Positions 34,968 to 44,120 are shown, numbered from the stretch's first letter. The stretch: 64,000 nt of DNA from Cyanobacteria bacterium SIG28 (GCA_015152525.1 SUTU01000003.1:81573-145572), one strand, 5' to 3'. Numbers and translations: made by a program. Notes: generated by a model not told the origin, from the letters alone.

Positions 34968-34974
34968 CAAACGG

Positions 34975-35002
34975 CGGGTGGATAAACAATCCACCCGTTT
35001 TT
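34975..35002 (+). terminator. Rho-independent terminator of speE
   Basis: CGGGTGGAT (34975-34983) pairs with ATCCACCCG (34989-34997) around AAACA and is followed by a T run. Confidence 0.88.
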
Positions 35003-35012
35003 ATAATGTTTG

Positions 35013-35861
35013 CTAACTAATTGTTTTTCCAAAAAACAATCTTATTCCGCCGAATCGTTTTTTTAGAGTGTTACCTAAGCCAATAACAATTTCATTAATA
35101 TTTTTAACAACAATATTTATATTTTGCATAAAACAATTTAAAAGATTTACACTGTTATTGTTTATATTATCGCTAATTCCGCTCATATTTTGTGTAGTTA
35201 TAACTAAATTTTTGGTTGTTTTTTCTAAGTTATTAAGGGATGAGTCTATATAACCTTGTTGGATTGAAGTTCTGATATTGTAACTAGACTCAGCTAAATT
35301 TTCTGAAGCCAAGTTTATATTTTCTACAGTGTCAGAAATTCTTGGACGAACATCTTCCAGAATTCCTGTTAAAACATTTATCATTTCAGTTAGGGCGTTG
35401 AATGTTTCACCTGCCGATTTAATAGTGCCGTTTATGTTGTCTTTAATTTCATCCAGCCCGCCGTTATTAGCTTGTTCTTCAATAAAGTGCTCGAAATTAG
35501 AACCTTTTGTACCTTGTATTAATGTATTGTGTTTGAGGTCAGCAATGTATGGCGCATTAGGATAAACTAATTCGATATAATCCTTTTTGTCTTTACGTCT
35601 AACTATAGCTGTGGTATTAGCAGGTAACTGCAAATCTTTCATACGAATTTTTAAATCGACTAAAGTTGTTGTATAATCTTTTCCTGGGTGAATTTTAGCG
35701 CTATGACCCAATTTAAACCCTTTATAATAAACCGGAACACTATGTCTAAAAGGTTCTAATTCTTCAAATTCTGCAACGATTTTTATCTGACCAAAAAGAT
35801 AAAATAAATAATAAAGTAATCCTATTAAAATTAATGCGTAAAAAAAATACACTTTTTTCAT
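35013..35861 (-). CDS. MCE/MlaD domain protein
   Basis: A membrane-anchored MCE protein of lipid or hydrophobic-compound transport between membranes. One N-terminal membrane helix (about 4-24 from this start) is followed by the MlaD domain with the pattern PVYYKGFKLGHSAKI and KKDYIELVYP, and then a long helical tail (about 130-280, Asn-rich, with ENINLASENLAESSYNIRTS) as in other MCE proteins. The frame can be extended to a TTG at 35903 with no ribosome site at either position; I prefer the ATG because MKKVYFFYALILIG is a normal anchor start. It follows MacB-type ABC genes by 19-60 bases, not MlaE/MlaF genes. Confidence 0.8.
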   Translation of the reverse strand: MKKVYFFYALILIGLLYYLFYLFGQIKIVAEFEELEPFRHSVPVYYKGFKLGHSAKIHPGKDYTTTLVDLKIRMKDLQLPANTTAIVRRKDKKDYIELVYPNAPYIADLKHNTLIQGTKGSNFEHFIEEQANNGGLDEIKDNINGTIKSAGETFNALTEMINVLTGILEDVRPRISDTVENINLASENLAESSYNIRTSIQQGYIDSSLNNLEKTTKNLVITTQNMSGISDNINNNSVNLLNCFMQNINIVVKNINEIVIGLGNTLKKRFGGIRLFFGKTIS

Positions 35862-35921
35862 ATCTGAATTATTTTTTAAAATAATAAAATAATAATTCAC
35901 CAATTGATTAATTTTAAGGAA

Positions 35922-37148
35922 TTATTCGTATCTAAGAGCGTCTATAGGGTTTAAGAGTGAAGCTTTGTAGGCAGGATAGTATCCAAACCCAATACCTACC
36001 AAACCTGAAAAACTGAATGACAGTAAAATTGGCGGGATAGAAATTACTATAGCAGTGTTAAACAGACTGCCAATCAGTAATGCTATTAATATGCCGGTTA
36101 TTACACCTATTAATCCGCCTAGCAGAGAAAGTACAAGAGCTTCAATCAAAAATTGCATTCTTATATCTATTGCTCTTGCACCGATTGCCATTCTTATACC
36201 GATTTCTTTTGTTCTCTCTGTTACGGAAACAAGCATAATATTCATAATTCCTATTCCGCCAACAATTAGTGAAACAGATGCAATTGATGCTAAAAGTATT
36301 GCAAAAGTTTGAACTGTTGATTTCATTTTCTCTTGAAATTCGGCGCTGTTTCTTATTTCAAAATCATTTTCTTGTGATTTTCCAAGATTATGTCTTTGGC
36401 GCAAAATGTCAGTTATATCTTTTTGTGCAATTTGAGAATCTTCAACCGAAGCTGCTTTTACAATAATTTGATTAACCGACCCAGGAAAATCTGTTCCAAA
36501 AACTTTTCTTTGAGCTGTGGTTAATGGAATGAAAATTAAATCGTCTTGATCCATTGGACCCATTTGCCCTTTAGATTTTAGGGTTCCGATAACTTTAAAC
36601 GGAATATTGCCGATACGTATTGTTTTGTCAATAGAATTTACATCGCCAAACAATTCGGTTTCTACGGTTGAACCTATTATGGCAACTTTATTTGCGTTAT
36701 TATCATCATCTTTTACAAAAGTTCTGCCTGAATTTATTTCGTAATTTTTTGCATAAAGATATGGTGTTGTAATCCCATAGACTGTTGTTGACCAGTTTTG
36801 GTTTCCGTACATAACTTGTTTTGAAGAATTCATAACAGGTGCAACAGCTTCGATACCTCGAGCCATCTTTTTAATAGCTTCAGCATCTTTAACGCTTAAA
36901 GTTGGCTTTGTACCCATTCCCATAGAAACGCCACCGGTTTTAGCTGTTGCAGAACGAATTGTTAAAAGGTTAGAACCCATTGATTCCATATTGGCTTGAA
37001 CTTGTTTATTAGCGCCTGAGCCGATTGCAAGCATTATAATCACTGCAGCTACGCCGATGATTATACCTAAACTGGTTAAGGCTGAGCGCATTTTGTTTAC
37101 TCTTAGAGAGTTTAAAGCTATATTTAGTGTGGATTTAAAATCAATCAT
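35922..37148 (-). CDS. MacB/FtsX-type ABC transporter permease
   Basis: A 408-aa inner-membrane subunit with the MacB architecture: a first membrane helix (about 20-42, LTSLGIIIGVAAVIIMLAIG), a large periplasmic domain (about 45-275, with the MacB_PCD pattern GANKQVQANMESMGSNLLTI) and three C-terminal helices forming the FtsX domain (SLIVGGIGIMNIMLVSVTERT, KEIGIRMAIGAR). The ATPase gene lies 2 bases upstream and an MCE gene lies downstream. No MacA-type membrane fusion protein is seen. Confidence 0.9.
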   Translation of the reverse strand: MIDFKSTLNIALNSLRVNKMRSALTSLGIIIGVAAVIIMLAIGSGANKQVQANMESMGSNLLTIRSATAKTGGVSMGMGTKPTLSVKDAEAIKKMARGIEAVAPVMNSSKQVMYGNQNWSTTVYGITTPYLYAKNYEINSGRTFVKDDDNNANKVAIIGSTVETELFGDVNSIDKTIRIGNIPFKVIGTLKSKGQMGPMDQDDLIFIPLTTAQRKVFGTDFPGSVNQIIVKAASVEDSQIAQKDITDILRQRHNLGKSQENDFEIRNSAEFQEKMKSTVQTFAILLASIASVSLIVGGIGIMNIMLVSVTERTKEIGIRMAIGARAIDIRMQFLIEALVLSLLGGLIGVITGILIALLIGSLFNTAIVISIPPILLSFSFSGLVGIGFGYYPAYKASLLNPIDALRYE

Positions 37149-37150
37149 AT

Positions 37151-37837
37151 CTATTTTCTTCTAATATCTTCTATAATTTTTCCATCTTTAAATTTTAAGA
37201 TGCGTTTTGTATATTCCGCAATATCAGGTTCGTGGGTTACAAGAACTATGGTTTTTCCTAGGTTTTCGTTTAGATTTACAAAAAACTCCATAACATCGAT
37301 ACTGGTTTTTGTATCTAAGTTTCCTGTCGGTTCATCTGCAAGAATAAGCGGTGCATCATTTACAATGGCTCTGGCTATTGCAACTCTTTGTTGTTGACCG
37401 CCTGACATCTGGGAAGGAAGGTTGTTTTCTTTTTTTTCTAAACCTACAATTTTTAAAGCTTTTCTTGCTCTTTCAATACGTTCTTCTTCCGGAATTCCTT
37501 TATATATCATTGGTAGTTGAACATTGTCAATTGCAGATGTTCTGGAGATTAAATTAAAACCTTGAAAGACAAAGCCTATTTTATTATTTCTTATATCAGA
37601 AAGTTCATCAGGCGTGAGGGAAAAAACGTCAACGCCATCTAAATGATACTCACCGCTGTTTGGTTTATCTAAAGTTCCTAGCATATTCATGCAAGTAGAT
37701 TTTCCGGAACCGGAAGCGCCCATAATAGCAACAAAATCACCTTGCTCTATTTCAAAAGAAATATCATTCATTGCATAGAACAGTTCATCGCCCATTTGAT
37801 AAGTTTTTATTGCATTTTTGACTTCTATAAGTGCCAT
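37151..37837 (-). CDS. MacB/LolD-type ABC transporter ATPase
   Basis: The 228-aa ATP-binding subunit that pairs with the permease 2 bases downstream. Walker A is GASGSGKST, the Q-loop is in VFQGFNLI, the signature is MSGGQQQRVAIARA, Walker B is LILADEPTGNLD and the switch His is in VLVTHEPDIAEYTKRIL. This is the MacB/LolD/FtsE branch. It heads the operon ATPase-permease-MCE. Confidence 0.94.
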   Translation of the reverse strand: MALIEVKNAIKTYQMGDELFYAMNDISFEIEQGDFVAIMGASGSGKSTCMNMLGTLDKPNSGEYHLDGVDVFSLTPDELSDIRNNKIGFVFQGFNLISRTSAIDNVQLPMIYKGIPEEERIERARKALKIVGLEKKENNLPSQMSGGQQQRVAIARAIVNDAPLILADEPTGNLDTKTSIDVMEFFVNLNENLGKTIVLVTHEPDIAEYTKRILKFKDGKIIEDIRRK

Positions 37838-37929
37838 TGAGTTCCCTACTTTAAATATTAAACGAATTCTTTAAATTTGTGTTCATTTTATCATAAATTT
37901 TATAATAAGTCATATAACTCAAATAAAAA

Positions 37930-37976
37930 ATTAAACTCTAAAACCAACATTGTTTAGCTGAATTTTAGAGTTTAAT
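37930..37976 (-). terminator. Terminator after the 250-aa lipoprotein gene
   Basis: A perfect 14-bp stem (37930-37943 with 37963-37976) with a 19-nt loop. The A-rich stretch 37921-37930 gives the T run on the minus strand. Confidence 0.65.
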
Positions 37977-37996
37977 CTAATTATTTTATATTATTT

Positions 37997-38749
37997 TTAT
38001 CTGCCGAATTTGCTAAAAGCAGCGCCCATTTGAGAAAATAATTCAGCCATTGTATATCTTTTTAAATGAGCCGGAGGATTAACGTCATATTCTGTTATAG
38101 TGTTAGTATTGATAGAATTAACATTTATTACTATCTGATTACCTTCACCTTTTGATTGAGCTTTTAGTTTAGTATAAACGGCAACACCGAATTCATCATT
38201 TACACAAGATTCTGAATAAAAATCATTTTCTTCATTACCAAATGTGATTAATCTGCATTGGTAGCCGTTCATTCTTGTATTCTTTTTAAATTTAGCTTTA
38301 ACTAAAGGACAATAATTATCAGTTTCTTGTGAACCGGTTGGTGAGTCCCAATTATAAAGTAAACCGCCGAATGTCATAATGTTAAATAGAAGTGTACGTT
38401 CTTTTTCAGGTATACTGTTAAGCATTTTTTCTGTAAAAATTACTAATAACATGTTTTGTCCTTGTTGGTATGCCATTATTTCTTTGCCGTCAAAATATAA
38501 TGCTTGTTGATTTTGGAATTCTATTTTTGATTTTCCGTTACTTAAAGAATATTTAAAATCTTGTTCCGGTTGTTCTATACCATTTTTAGTAGCTTTTAAT
38601 TTTCCTTCAAATACATAACTGATATTTGATTCTTTAACTTTTGTCATTTCATCTGCATATTCTTGTACAGTTTTGTAACTTTTTGAACAACCTGTAACCA
38701 GTATAGGCAGAGCAATTAAGACACCTAATAAAATAATTAATTTTTTCAT
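37997..38749 (-). CDS. Predicted lipoprotein, LolA-like fold suspected
   Basis: A 250-aa protein with a lipoprotein signal peptide and lipobox VTGC (Cys near residue 21). The body alternates short strands (YVFEGKLKATKNGIE, KIEFQNQQALYFDGKEIMAYQQGQNMLLVIF), which resembles the LolA/LppX half-barrel that carries lipids, but I see no decisive motif. It carries a few cysteines (NYCPLVKA, GYQCRLI, ESCVND) that may form disulphides. GAGGG precedes the ATG. It has its own terminator and is read on its own. Confidence 0.65.
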   Translation of the reverse strand: MKKLIILLGVLIALPILVTGCSKSYKTVQEYADEMTKVKESNISYVFEGKLKATKNGIEQPEQDFKYSLSNGKSKIEFQNQQALYFDGKEIMAYQQGQNMLLVIFTEKMLNSIPEKERTLLFNIMTFGGLLYNWDSPTGSQETDNYCPLVKAKFKKNTRMNGYQCRLITFGNEENDFYSESCVNDEFGVAVYTKLKAQSKGEGNQIVINVNSINTNTITEYDVNPPAHLKRYTMAELFSQMGAAFSKFGR

Positions 38750-38822
38750 ACTTAACCCTCTTTTTTGTACATATTAATATTATCATCACAAATTACTATT
38801 TTAATCATTTGTTTATATTAAA

Positions 38823-38859
38823 AAGACTGGTAATCTTAGAAACTAAAATTACCAGTCTT
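38823..38859 (-). terminator. Rho-independent terminator of the SLH gene
   Basis: AAGACTGGTAAT (38823-38834) pairs with ATTACCAGTCTT (38848-38859), just after the SLH gene stop; the preceding A run reads as T on the minus strand. Confidence 0.8.
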
Positions 38860-38877
38860 CCAGCTATCTTTATCTGA

Positions 38878-40287
38878 TTAGAAAATAATTGTTAATTCTT
38901 CATCAGGGTTTAAGCAAGAATCATTAGTAGTATTTGGTACGATTAAGTATTTGCATTCGTCATAGAATTCATATAAAACACCAAATGTACCGCTTACAGC
39001 TAATTTAGAAAGGTTGTAAACACCTTTACCTACTGTAATGAAACTGCTACCAACGCTCTTAAGCCCTTTTAAAGGATGAAGAGAAGCTGTATCAGCAAAA
39101 GCGTCTGACCAGTTTCCACCGTATTCTTCAACACCATTAGCTATAACTTCTGCACCTTCTGAAATTGTTCTTCCGGCAACACCTGCAACTCTGCCTGTCA
39201 TTGAGAACGGTGCACCTAATAATCTTGAAATGATATTAGGATTTTTCATAACATCAACTTGAGCGCTTGATAAGTGTCTTGGGAAGTCAATACAGTTTTC
39301 ACCATTAGTGATGTTTTCAAATTGAACTTCAATATAACCAGGTTTTTTAACCCCTGGTCTTGCAACAGAAGTTACTTTACCTTTAACAGTTGAGCCTGCA
39401 GGGTAAGTAGTTCCTGCTAAAGTTACATCTTGAGTTGTTTTTGCAGTGAATGTATCGCCAACGTTAGAAGTTCTTGCGCTGATTCTTTCGCTAAGTTTAA
39501 TTTTAACAGCTACTGGCTCGTATTTTGAAGCGCAACCGATTGCACCTTTTGAAATATCGATTTGGAAGTTTTTCTTCATTGCTGAAATAAAGTAAGCAAC
39601 TTGTTCTTTTGAAAGATACTCGTCGTTAATAACTTTATCTGTGTTAGGTAAAACTCCTAATAGTCCGGAAGCTAAAACTTCGTTAGTAGCTTTGTATGCC
39701 CATTCAGGAACATATTTTATTGTTTGACCATTTAAAGTTGGTACAGATTCATTTGAGTCAAGATTCATAAGTTTTGCAAAAGTACAGAAAACCTCAGCTT
39801 TTGTAATAGCTTTATCCGGTTGGAATGTAGAATCAGGATAACCAATCATTACATCAGCTGTTAAAGCTCTTTCAATTTCAGCTTTTGCCCAATATCCGTC
39901 AGTAATATCTGTGTATTTTGTAGAATCGCCTTTTGTTAATCCTAAACCTTCAGAAATTAAGAAAGCTAATTCAGAACGCAATACCGGCATTTTAGGGTCA
40001 TATAAAGCGCCTCTTTTTGCGTCCATTTTTGATTTCATTTCGCCTAAAATTTGTTTTGCGTATCTTCCAACTACAACATTTTGTTTACCTTCGATAGTTT
40101 TAACGTGGCAAGGTTTGTAAATTCTGCCGCCAACGATAACATCGCTTTCAGTAGTAACTAAAGCATGACCTTGTGAACCAAATAGAGTTGGGTGTGCATA
40201 TGCTTGAATTGAATTAGTAGCATTCGCAACACCTGTAGTTACACAAAGTACGCCAAGTGCCATTAGTAATTCTTTTGAAACTTTCAT
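38878..40287 (-). CDS. S-layer homology (SLH) domain surface protein
   Basis: A 469-aa exported protein with a signal peptide (residues 1-23, ending VANA). SLH-type repeats occur at about 100-240: LRSELAFLISEGLGLT, then YTDITDGYWAKAEIERALTADVMIGYPDSTFQPDKAITKAE (shown in parts), and a weaker third with EYLSKEQVAYFISAM. After it a beta domain (about 265-340, with GDTFTAKTTQDVTLAGTTYP) and a C-terminal helical region follow. In diderm bacteria related to cyanobacteria, SLH domains bind peptidoglycan to hold the outer membrane. A single gene with its own promoter and terminator. Confidence 0.85.
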   Translation of the reverse strand: MKVSKELLMALGVLCVTTGVANATNSIQAYAHPTLFGSQGHALVTTESDVIVGGRIYKPCHVKTIEGKQNVVVGRYAKQILGEMKSKMDAKRGALYDPKMPVLRSELAFLISEGLGLTKGDSTKYTDITDGYWAKAEIERALTADVMIGYPDSTFQPDKAITKAEVFCTFAKLMNLDSNESVPTLNGQTIKYVPEWAYKATNEVLASGLLGVLPNTDKVINDEYLSKEQVAYFISAMKKNFQIDISKGAIGCASKYEPVAVKIKLSERISARTSNVGDTFTAKTTQDVTLAGTTYPAGSTVKGKVTSVARPGVKKPGYIEVQFENITNGENCIDFPRHLSSAQVDVMKNPNIISRLLGAPFSMTGRVAGVAGRTISEGAEVIANGVEEYGGNWSDAFADTASLHPLKGLKSVGSSFITVGKGVYNLSKLAVSGTFGVLYEFYDECKYLIVPNTTNDSCLNPDEELTIIF

Positions 40288-40348
40288 ACTTCTCCTTTCA
40301 TAAACCTTTATTGTAAAAAGGTTATACTACTCTCTTTTTCGTAATAAA

Positions 40349-40357
40349 TTATACCAT
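40349..40357 (-). promoter_or_regulatory. Extended -10 promoter of the SLH gene
   Basis: Read on the minus strand, TGGTATAAT is an extended -10 element about 60 nt before the ATG at 40287. The leader between has a 7-bp hairpin (AACCTTT with AAAGGTT) ahead of AAAGGAG. Confidence 0.5.
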
Positions 40358-40385
40358 AATTTTTTTTAATTGTATCTATGGTGTT

Positions 40386-41381
40386 TTATCTTTTTCTTTT
40401 TGATAAAAGATAAGCTTGCGGATAAGAAAAATCTTCTCTAAATCCTGCTTTTCTATACATTTTTAGTGCTTTATAGTTGTTGGTTTCAGTTGTTACGTTA
40501 ACTTCTGAAAAATCTCTTTTTCCTATTTTAGTCCAATCAACAAGTGTTTTAACTGTTCTGTTTAAAAGGTGTTCAGATAACCCTTTCCCTCTATGTTCTT
40601 TTTCAATTCCTACAAGTGGTATATTTGCAATTCTTCCGCCTGTAATATTTGAGAATGCAAATCCGCAAGGTTTTTCATTGAATAATAAAACTGAAGTTGC
40701 TTCCGGTAAAAATTCACCATAAATATTTTCTACGATTTTGTTAATAATATCTGTAGTTCCTTCAATTGTTTTATAACGAGTATCGTATATAGCATCTTGC
40801 GTATCTCTGAAGGCTTCATGTATAACTCTAATTGCATCATCTTTGAAGCTTTCATTGTAGCTAACAATTTTGTATTCGTCAGAACGTTCAGATAATTTCA
40901 TGTTTTCAAGAACTCGCTCTGATGATGCATTACCCATAACAAATCTTAGTACCGCAAGTCCGATAAATTTAAAACCAAATTTTGAAATATCTGCTGTAAA
41001 TACTGATTGATGACCGGTCATCGGGTATGAAACAACATGATTTTGACGTTCTGTTTCGGTCAATTGTAAGAATTTTTCAATTAGTAATTTGTATTTGATG
41101 TTTTCATCTTCAGTACCAATACAGTGAATCATATTTAATTCAATAGATTCGGATATGGAACTTGTATAAACTAAAAATGCGGTAGGGATTAAATTCTCTT
41201 TCAGTACAATACATTTTAAATAACCGTTTTCAACTGCTAAAATAAATTCATCGTATTCAAGCGGATCTAATTCAAATTTATATTCAGATATTGCTTTTGA
41301 TTTAAAATCATTATAAAGTCCTTTAAATATTTTAAAGGTTTCACTACTCAATAATTCCACTTCATAATTCATTTCAGTCAT
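40386..41381 (-). CDS. GNAT family N-acetyltransferase
   Basis: A 331-aa protein with a C-terminal GNAT domain (about 175-325): strand IPLVGIEKEHRGKGLSEHLL holds the acetyl-CoA pyrophosphate loop (R-G-K-G) and NNYKALKMYRKAGFRED is the motif B helix. The N-terminal 170 residues look like a second, degenerate GNAT-like half. The substrate cannot be read from sequence. It lies 11 bases after the ribBA stop, so it may be co-transcribed with the riboflavin genes. Confidence 0.78.
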   Translation of the reverse strand: MTEMNYEVELLSSETFKIFKGLYNDFKSKAISEYKFELDPLEYDEFILAVENGYLKCIVLKENLIPTAFLVYTSSISESIELNMIHCIGTEDENIKYKLLIEKFLQLTETERQNHVVSYPMTGHQSVFTADISKFGFKFIGLAVLRFVMGNASSERVLENMKLSERSDEYKIVSYNESFKDDAIRVIHEAFRDTQDAIYDTRYKTIEGTTDIINKIVENIYGEFLPEATSVLLFNEKPCGFAFSNITGGRIANIPLVGIEKEHRGKGLSEHLLNRTVKTLVDWTKIGKRDFSEVNVTTETNNYKALKMYRKAGFREDFSYPQAYLLSKRKR

Positions 41382-41392
41382 AAAAAATCCCT

Positions 41393-42604
41393 TTACATTA
41401 GATGATGCATCTTTTCACGTTTTGTACTTATATATTTTTCATTATATTTGTTAACTTCTGATTTAATATTAATGTTTTCTTTTATAGTTAGTCCGTAACC
41501 CTTTAATCCAATTATTTTCTTAGGATTATTTGTTATTAAATTAAAATTATTAAACCCTAAATCTAAAATGATTTGTGCACCAACACCATAGTTTCTTAAG
41601 TCTGGTGCAAATCCTAAAGATACATTTGCTTCAACCGTGTCTTGTCCTTCTTCTTGAAGTTTGTACGCCTTTAGTTTGTTTATTAAACCGATTCCTCTGC
41701 CTTCGTGATCTCGCATATAAATCAAAGCACCTTTTCCGTATTCTTCAATCATTTTAAGAGCTTCGTGTAATTGCCAATTACAATCGCATTTTAAACTATG
41801 AAAAATATCGCCGGTTAAACATTCGCTGTGAACTCTGATTAGAGGTGTTTTATCGCTCAAATCATCTTTTACTAAAGCAACGTGCTCGCAACCTGAAATG
41901 GTATCTCTGTATCCGATTATATTAAAATCCCCAAACTTTGTAGGTAGAAAAACTTCAACTTCTCTTTGAACAAAACGCTCTTGTTTGAGTCTATATGCAA
42001 TTAAATCTGAAACTGTTATGAATTTGAAACCGTGTTTTTGAGCAAATTTATGTAATTCGTCGCGTCTTGCCATACTGCCGTTTTCAGACATTATTTCGCA
42101 CATAACACCTGCAGGTCTATGACCGCATAACTTAGCTAAATCAACGACAGCTTCTGTATGTCCGCAACGTTTTAAAACACCGCCTTTTCTGGCAATACAA
42201 GGGAACATGTGTCCCGGTTTAACTAAATCGGAAGGCAATGCGTCGGGTGCGATTGATACTTCTATTGTTTTTGCTCTGTCAAAAGCTGATATTCCGGTTG
42301 TAACACCAAACTTCGGATGAGCATCGATACTTAGAGAAAAAGCTGTTTGCATTGATTCAGTATTTCTTTGAACCATTTGCGGAAGTTCTAATTTGTCTGC
42401 AATTTCTTGGGACATCGCTAAACATACTAACCCTCTGCATTCCTTAGTTATAAAGTTGATTAGTTCAGGTGTTACGAATTGAGCAGAGCAGATTAAATCG
42501 CCTTCGTTTTCTCTGTCTTCGTCGTCAGCAACAATAAGAGGTTTTCCATTTCTAAAATCCTCTAATGCTTCTTCAATTGTGCTGAAAAAATTATTTGTTG
42601 TCAT
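41393..42604 (-). CDS. ribBA: Bifunctional DHBP synthase / GTP cyclohydrolase II
   Basis: Performs the two first committed steps of riboflavin synthesis. The N-terminal RibB part (residues about 1-200) shows VADDEDRENEGDL, then GHMFPCIARKGGVLKRCGHTEA (in parts) with the acid-sugar site. The C-terminal RibA part has the zinc cysteines in VHSECLTGDIFHSLKCDCNWQL and the catalytic MRDHEGRGIGL. The frame extends to 42646 inside ribE, but I chose the ATG at 42604 as homologues start there. This gives 403 aa, the usual length. It follows ribE by 13 bases. Confidence 0.93.
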   Translation of the reverse strand: MTTNNFFSTIEEALEDFRNGKPLIVADDEDRENEGDLICSAQFVTPELINFITKECRGLVCLAMSQEIADKLELPQMVQRNTESMQTAFSLSIDAHPKFGVTTGISAFDRAKTIEVSIAPDALPSDLVKPGHMFPCIARKGGVLKRCGHTEAVVDLAKLCGHRPAGVMCEIMSENGSMARRDELHKFAQKHGFKFITVSDLIAYRLKQERFVQREVEVFLPTKFGDFNIIGYRDTISGCEHVALVKDDLSDKTPLIRVHSECLTGDIFHSLKCDCNWQLHEALKMIEEYGKGALIYMRDHEGRGIGLINKLKAYKLQEEGQDTVEANVSLGFAPDLRNYGVGAQIILDLGFNNFNLITNNPKKIIGLKGYGLTIKENINIKSEVNKYNEKYISTKREKMHHLM

Positions 42605-42617
42605 AGTTGTATCTAAC

Positions 42618-43253
42618 CTAGAATCCGTTTTCTTGTAAAAATTCAAGAGTTATTCTTGACTTATTATCACTTGTTAATAAAAATTTTTCAATATATTTTG
42701 CTAAAATATCAACTTCAATGTTTACAAAATCGCCTTTTTGTAACATTTTTAGATTAGTATTTTCATATGTATGCGGAATAATTGCAATTTTAACAATGTT
42801 GTTTTTGATATCAGCAACTGTCAAACTAATTCCGTTTATTGTAATAGAACCCTTATGAACCACATATTTTGCTTGTTCATTTTTGAGTTCAAATTCTATT
42901 TCGTAAAACTCATTAAGCTTAGTTAAGTTTACGAGTTTGCCAAGACTATCAATGTGTCCTGAAACAATATGACCGCCAAATCTTCCATTTGCAGGCATTG
43001 CTCGTTCTAAGTTTACGATATCATTTTTTTGTAAATTGTTTAAGGTTGTTACGTGGAGTGTTTCTTGAGATATAGCCGCTGAAAAAGTATTTGAAGTTAT
43101 ATTTGTTACTGTTAGGCAAACCCCGTTAACAGCAATGCTATCGCCCATTTTTGTGTCTTTCAGCACTTTATTGCACTCAATCGTAACAGTCGACTTAGAG
43201 TCTTTATTTATGTTAATAACACGACCGATTTCTTCTATAATACCCGTAAACAT
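42618..43253 (-). CDS. ribE: Riboflavin synthase, alpha chain
   Basis: Dismutates 6,7-dimethyl-8-ribityllumazine to riboflavin. The 211 aa form two homologous lumazine-binding repeats: MFTGIIEEIGRV with VNGVCLTV in the first and GHIVSGHIDSLGKL with INGISLTVADI in the second. It is upstream of ribBA in one operon; ribD and ribH are not in the window. I looked for an FMN riboswitch in the 105-nt region before it and saw none. Confidence 0.94.
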   Translation of the reverse strand: MFTGIIEEIGRVININKDSKSTVTIECNKVLKDTKMGDSIAVNGVCLTVTNITSNTFSAAISQETLHVTTLNNLQKNDIVNLERAMPANGRFGGHIVSGHIDSLGKLVNLTKLNEFYEIEFELKNEQAKYVVHKGSITINGISLTVADIKNNIVKIAIIPHTYENTNLKMLQKGDFVNIEVDILAKYIEKFLLTSDNKSRITLEFLQENGF

Positions 43254-43323
43254 AGTAGCATTTTACCATAAAAAGTTGTCTTATGAAACTTTTTGTAAAG
43301 AACTTGTTATATCTCTGTAATTG

Positions 43324-43352
43324 TTGAAAAAAAGTAGTGTTTAAATTAAAAT
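43324..43352 (+). promoter_or_regulatory. Promoter with start site at or next to the start codon
   Basis: TTGAAA (43324-43329) and TAAAAT (43347-43352) at 17-nt spacing. Only 6 nt separate the -10 box from the ATG at 43359, so the mRNA would be leaderless. Confidence 0.5.
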
Positions 43353-43358
43353 AGAGTT

Positions 43359-44093
43359 ATGTTAAAAGTTCGTTTTATAAGTTTTTTTTCAGTTGTATTT
43401 ATGCTATTCGCAATGAATTTTGCATTTGCGGAAGACGAAGCTGTGCCCGTTAAAGAAACTTATAAACTTCAAGGTACGATTGAATATGATGATAATCCTG
43501 TAGAAGTGATTTATCTTGATGAAAATATAGAAAAACCACAGGTGAACATCCCAAAGCGCTCTTTGACTCTGCCGATCGGAGTCTTGAATATAACATCAAA
43601 TGTAAATTCTCAGAGAAGTGCGTTAGCAAGGGCAATGGTAAACAGAAGTAATTTAAGCGATATTTTGCCATTAAGTGCAAGTGTTGCAGAACAAATCGGG
43701 GACGGATTTTCTTACGGGCAGATTTGGGAACAAGAAATGTCCAGTTTAGCCCAAATGCAAAATACAACGGCCTTTTTTATTAAGTATGATTCGCCAAAAT
43801 GGTATAGCTTTACAACATCAATCAGGCAAGCAACAAACAGAGATTTAGGAACTCAATACAATATATTAAGATTAGCACCGGAATGGCATATTACGGATAA
43901 ATTAACGCTGAAAGATTCTTTTTCAAACTATATGGATCAAACAAGAAATAAGAACGAGCTAACATTAATTTATACACCATCGCTAAGAAAGTATGCTGAT
44001 TGTTTGAAATTTGAGTTAGGTGTTGCACAATCTTATTATAGATCCGGTCGACAAACCTCAGAAGTAAGTTTTTCAACAGGGTTTAAGTTGTAG
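43359..44093 (+). CDS. Exported protein, probable small outer-membrane beta-barrel
   Basis: A 244-aa protein with a signal peptide (about 1-24, ending FAFA). The C-terminal half has alternating aromatic and polar residues in strand-sized blocks (FFIKYDSPKWYSFTTSIRQ, ILRLAPEWHITDKLTLKDSF, LTLIYTPSLRKYADCLKFEL, YRSGRQTSEVSFSTGFKL), the pattern of a beta-barrel, and ends in a hydrophobic residue as outer-membrane proteins do. I do not recognise the family. No ribosome site is visible, which fits the leaderless reading of its promoter. The FtsB-like gene follows 27 bases later. Confidence 0.65.
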   Translation: MLKVRFISFFSVVFMLFAMNFAFAEDEAVPVKETYKLQGTIEYDDNPVEVIYLDENIEKPQVNIPKRSLTLPIGVLNITSNVNSQRSALARAMVNRSNLSDILPLSASVAEQIGDGFSYGQIWEQEMSSLAQMQNTTAFFIKYDSPKWYSFTTSIRQATNRDLGTQYNILRLAPEWHITDKLTLKDSFSNYMDQTRNKNELTLIYTPSLRKYADCLKFELGVAQSYYRSGRQTSEVSFSTGFKL

Positions 44094-44120
44094 TAAAATA
44101 AACTAATTATAGATGAATTT

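Noticed and set aside
35862..35903. TTG or GTG start of the MCE gene
   Set aside because: No ribosome site precedes either, and the ATG at 35861 begins a normal membrane anchor. This remains uncertain.
42605..42646. Longer ribBA start inside ribE
   Set aside because: It would overlap ribE by 29 bases and adds residues absent from the family; the ATG at 42604 fits homologues.
43254..43358. FMN riboswitch before ribE
   Set aside because: The region is AT-rich and lacks the conserved multi-stem RFN pattern.
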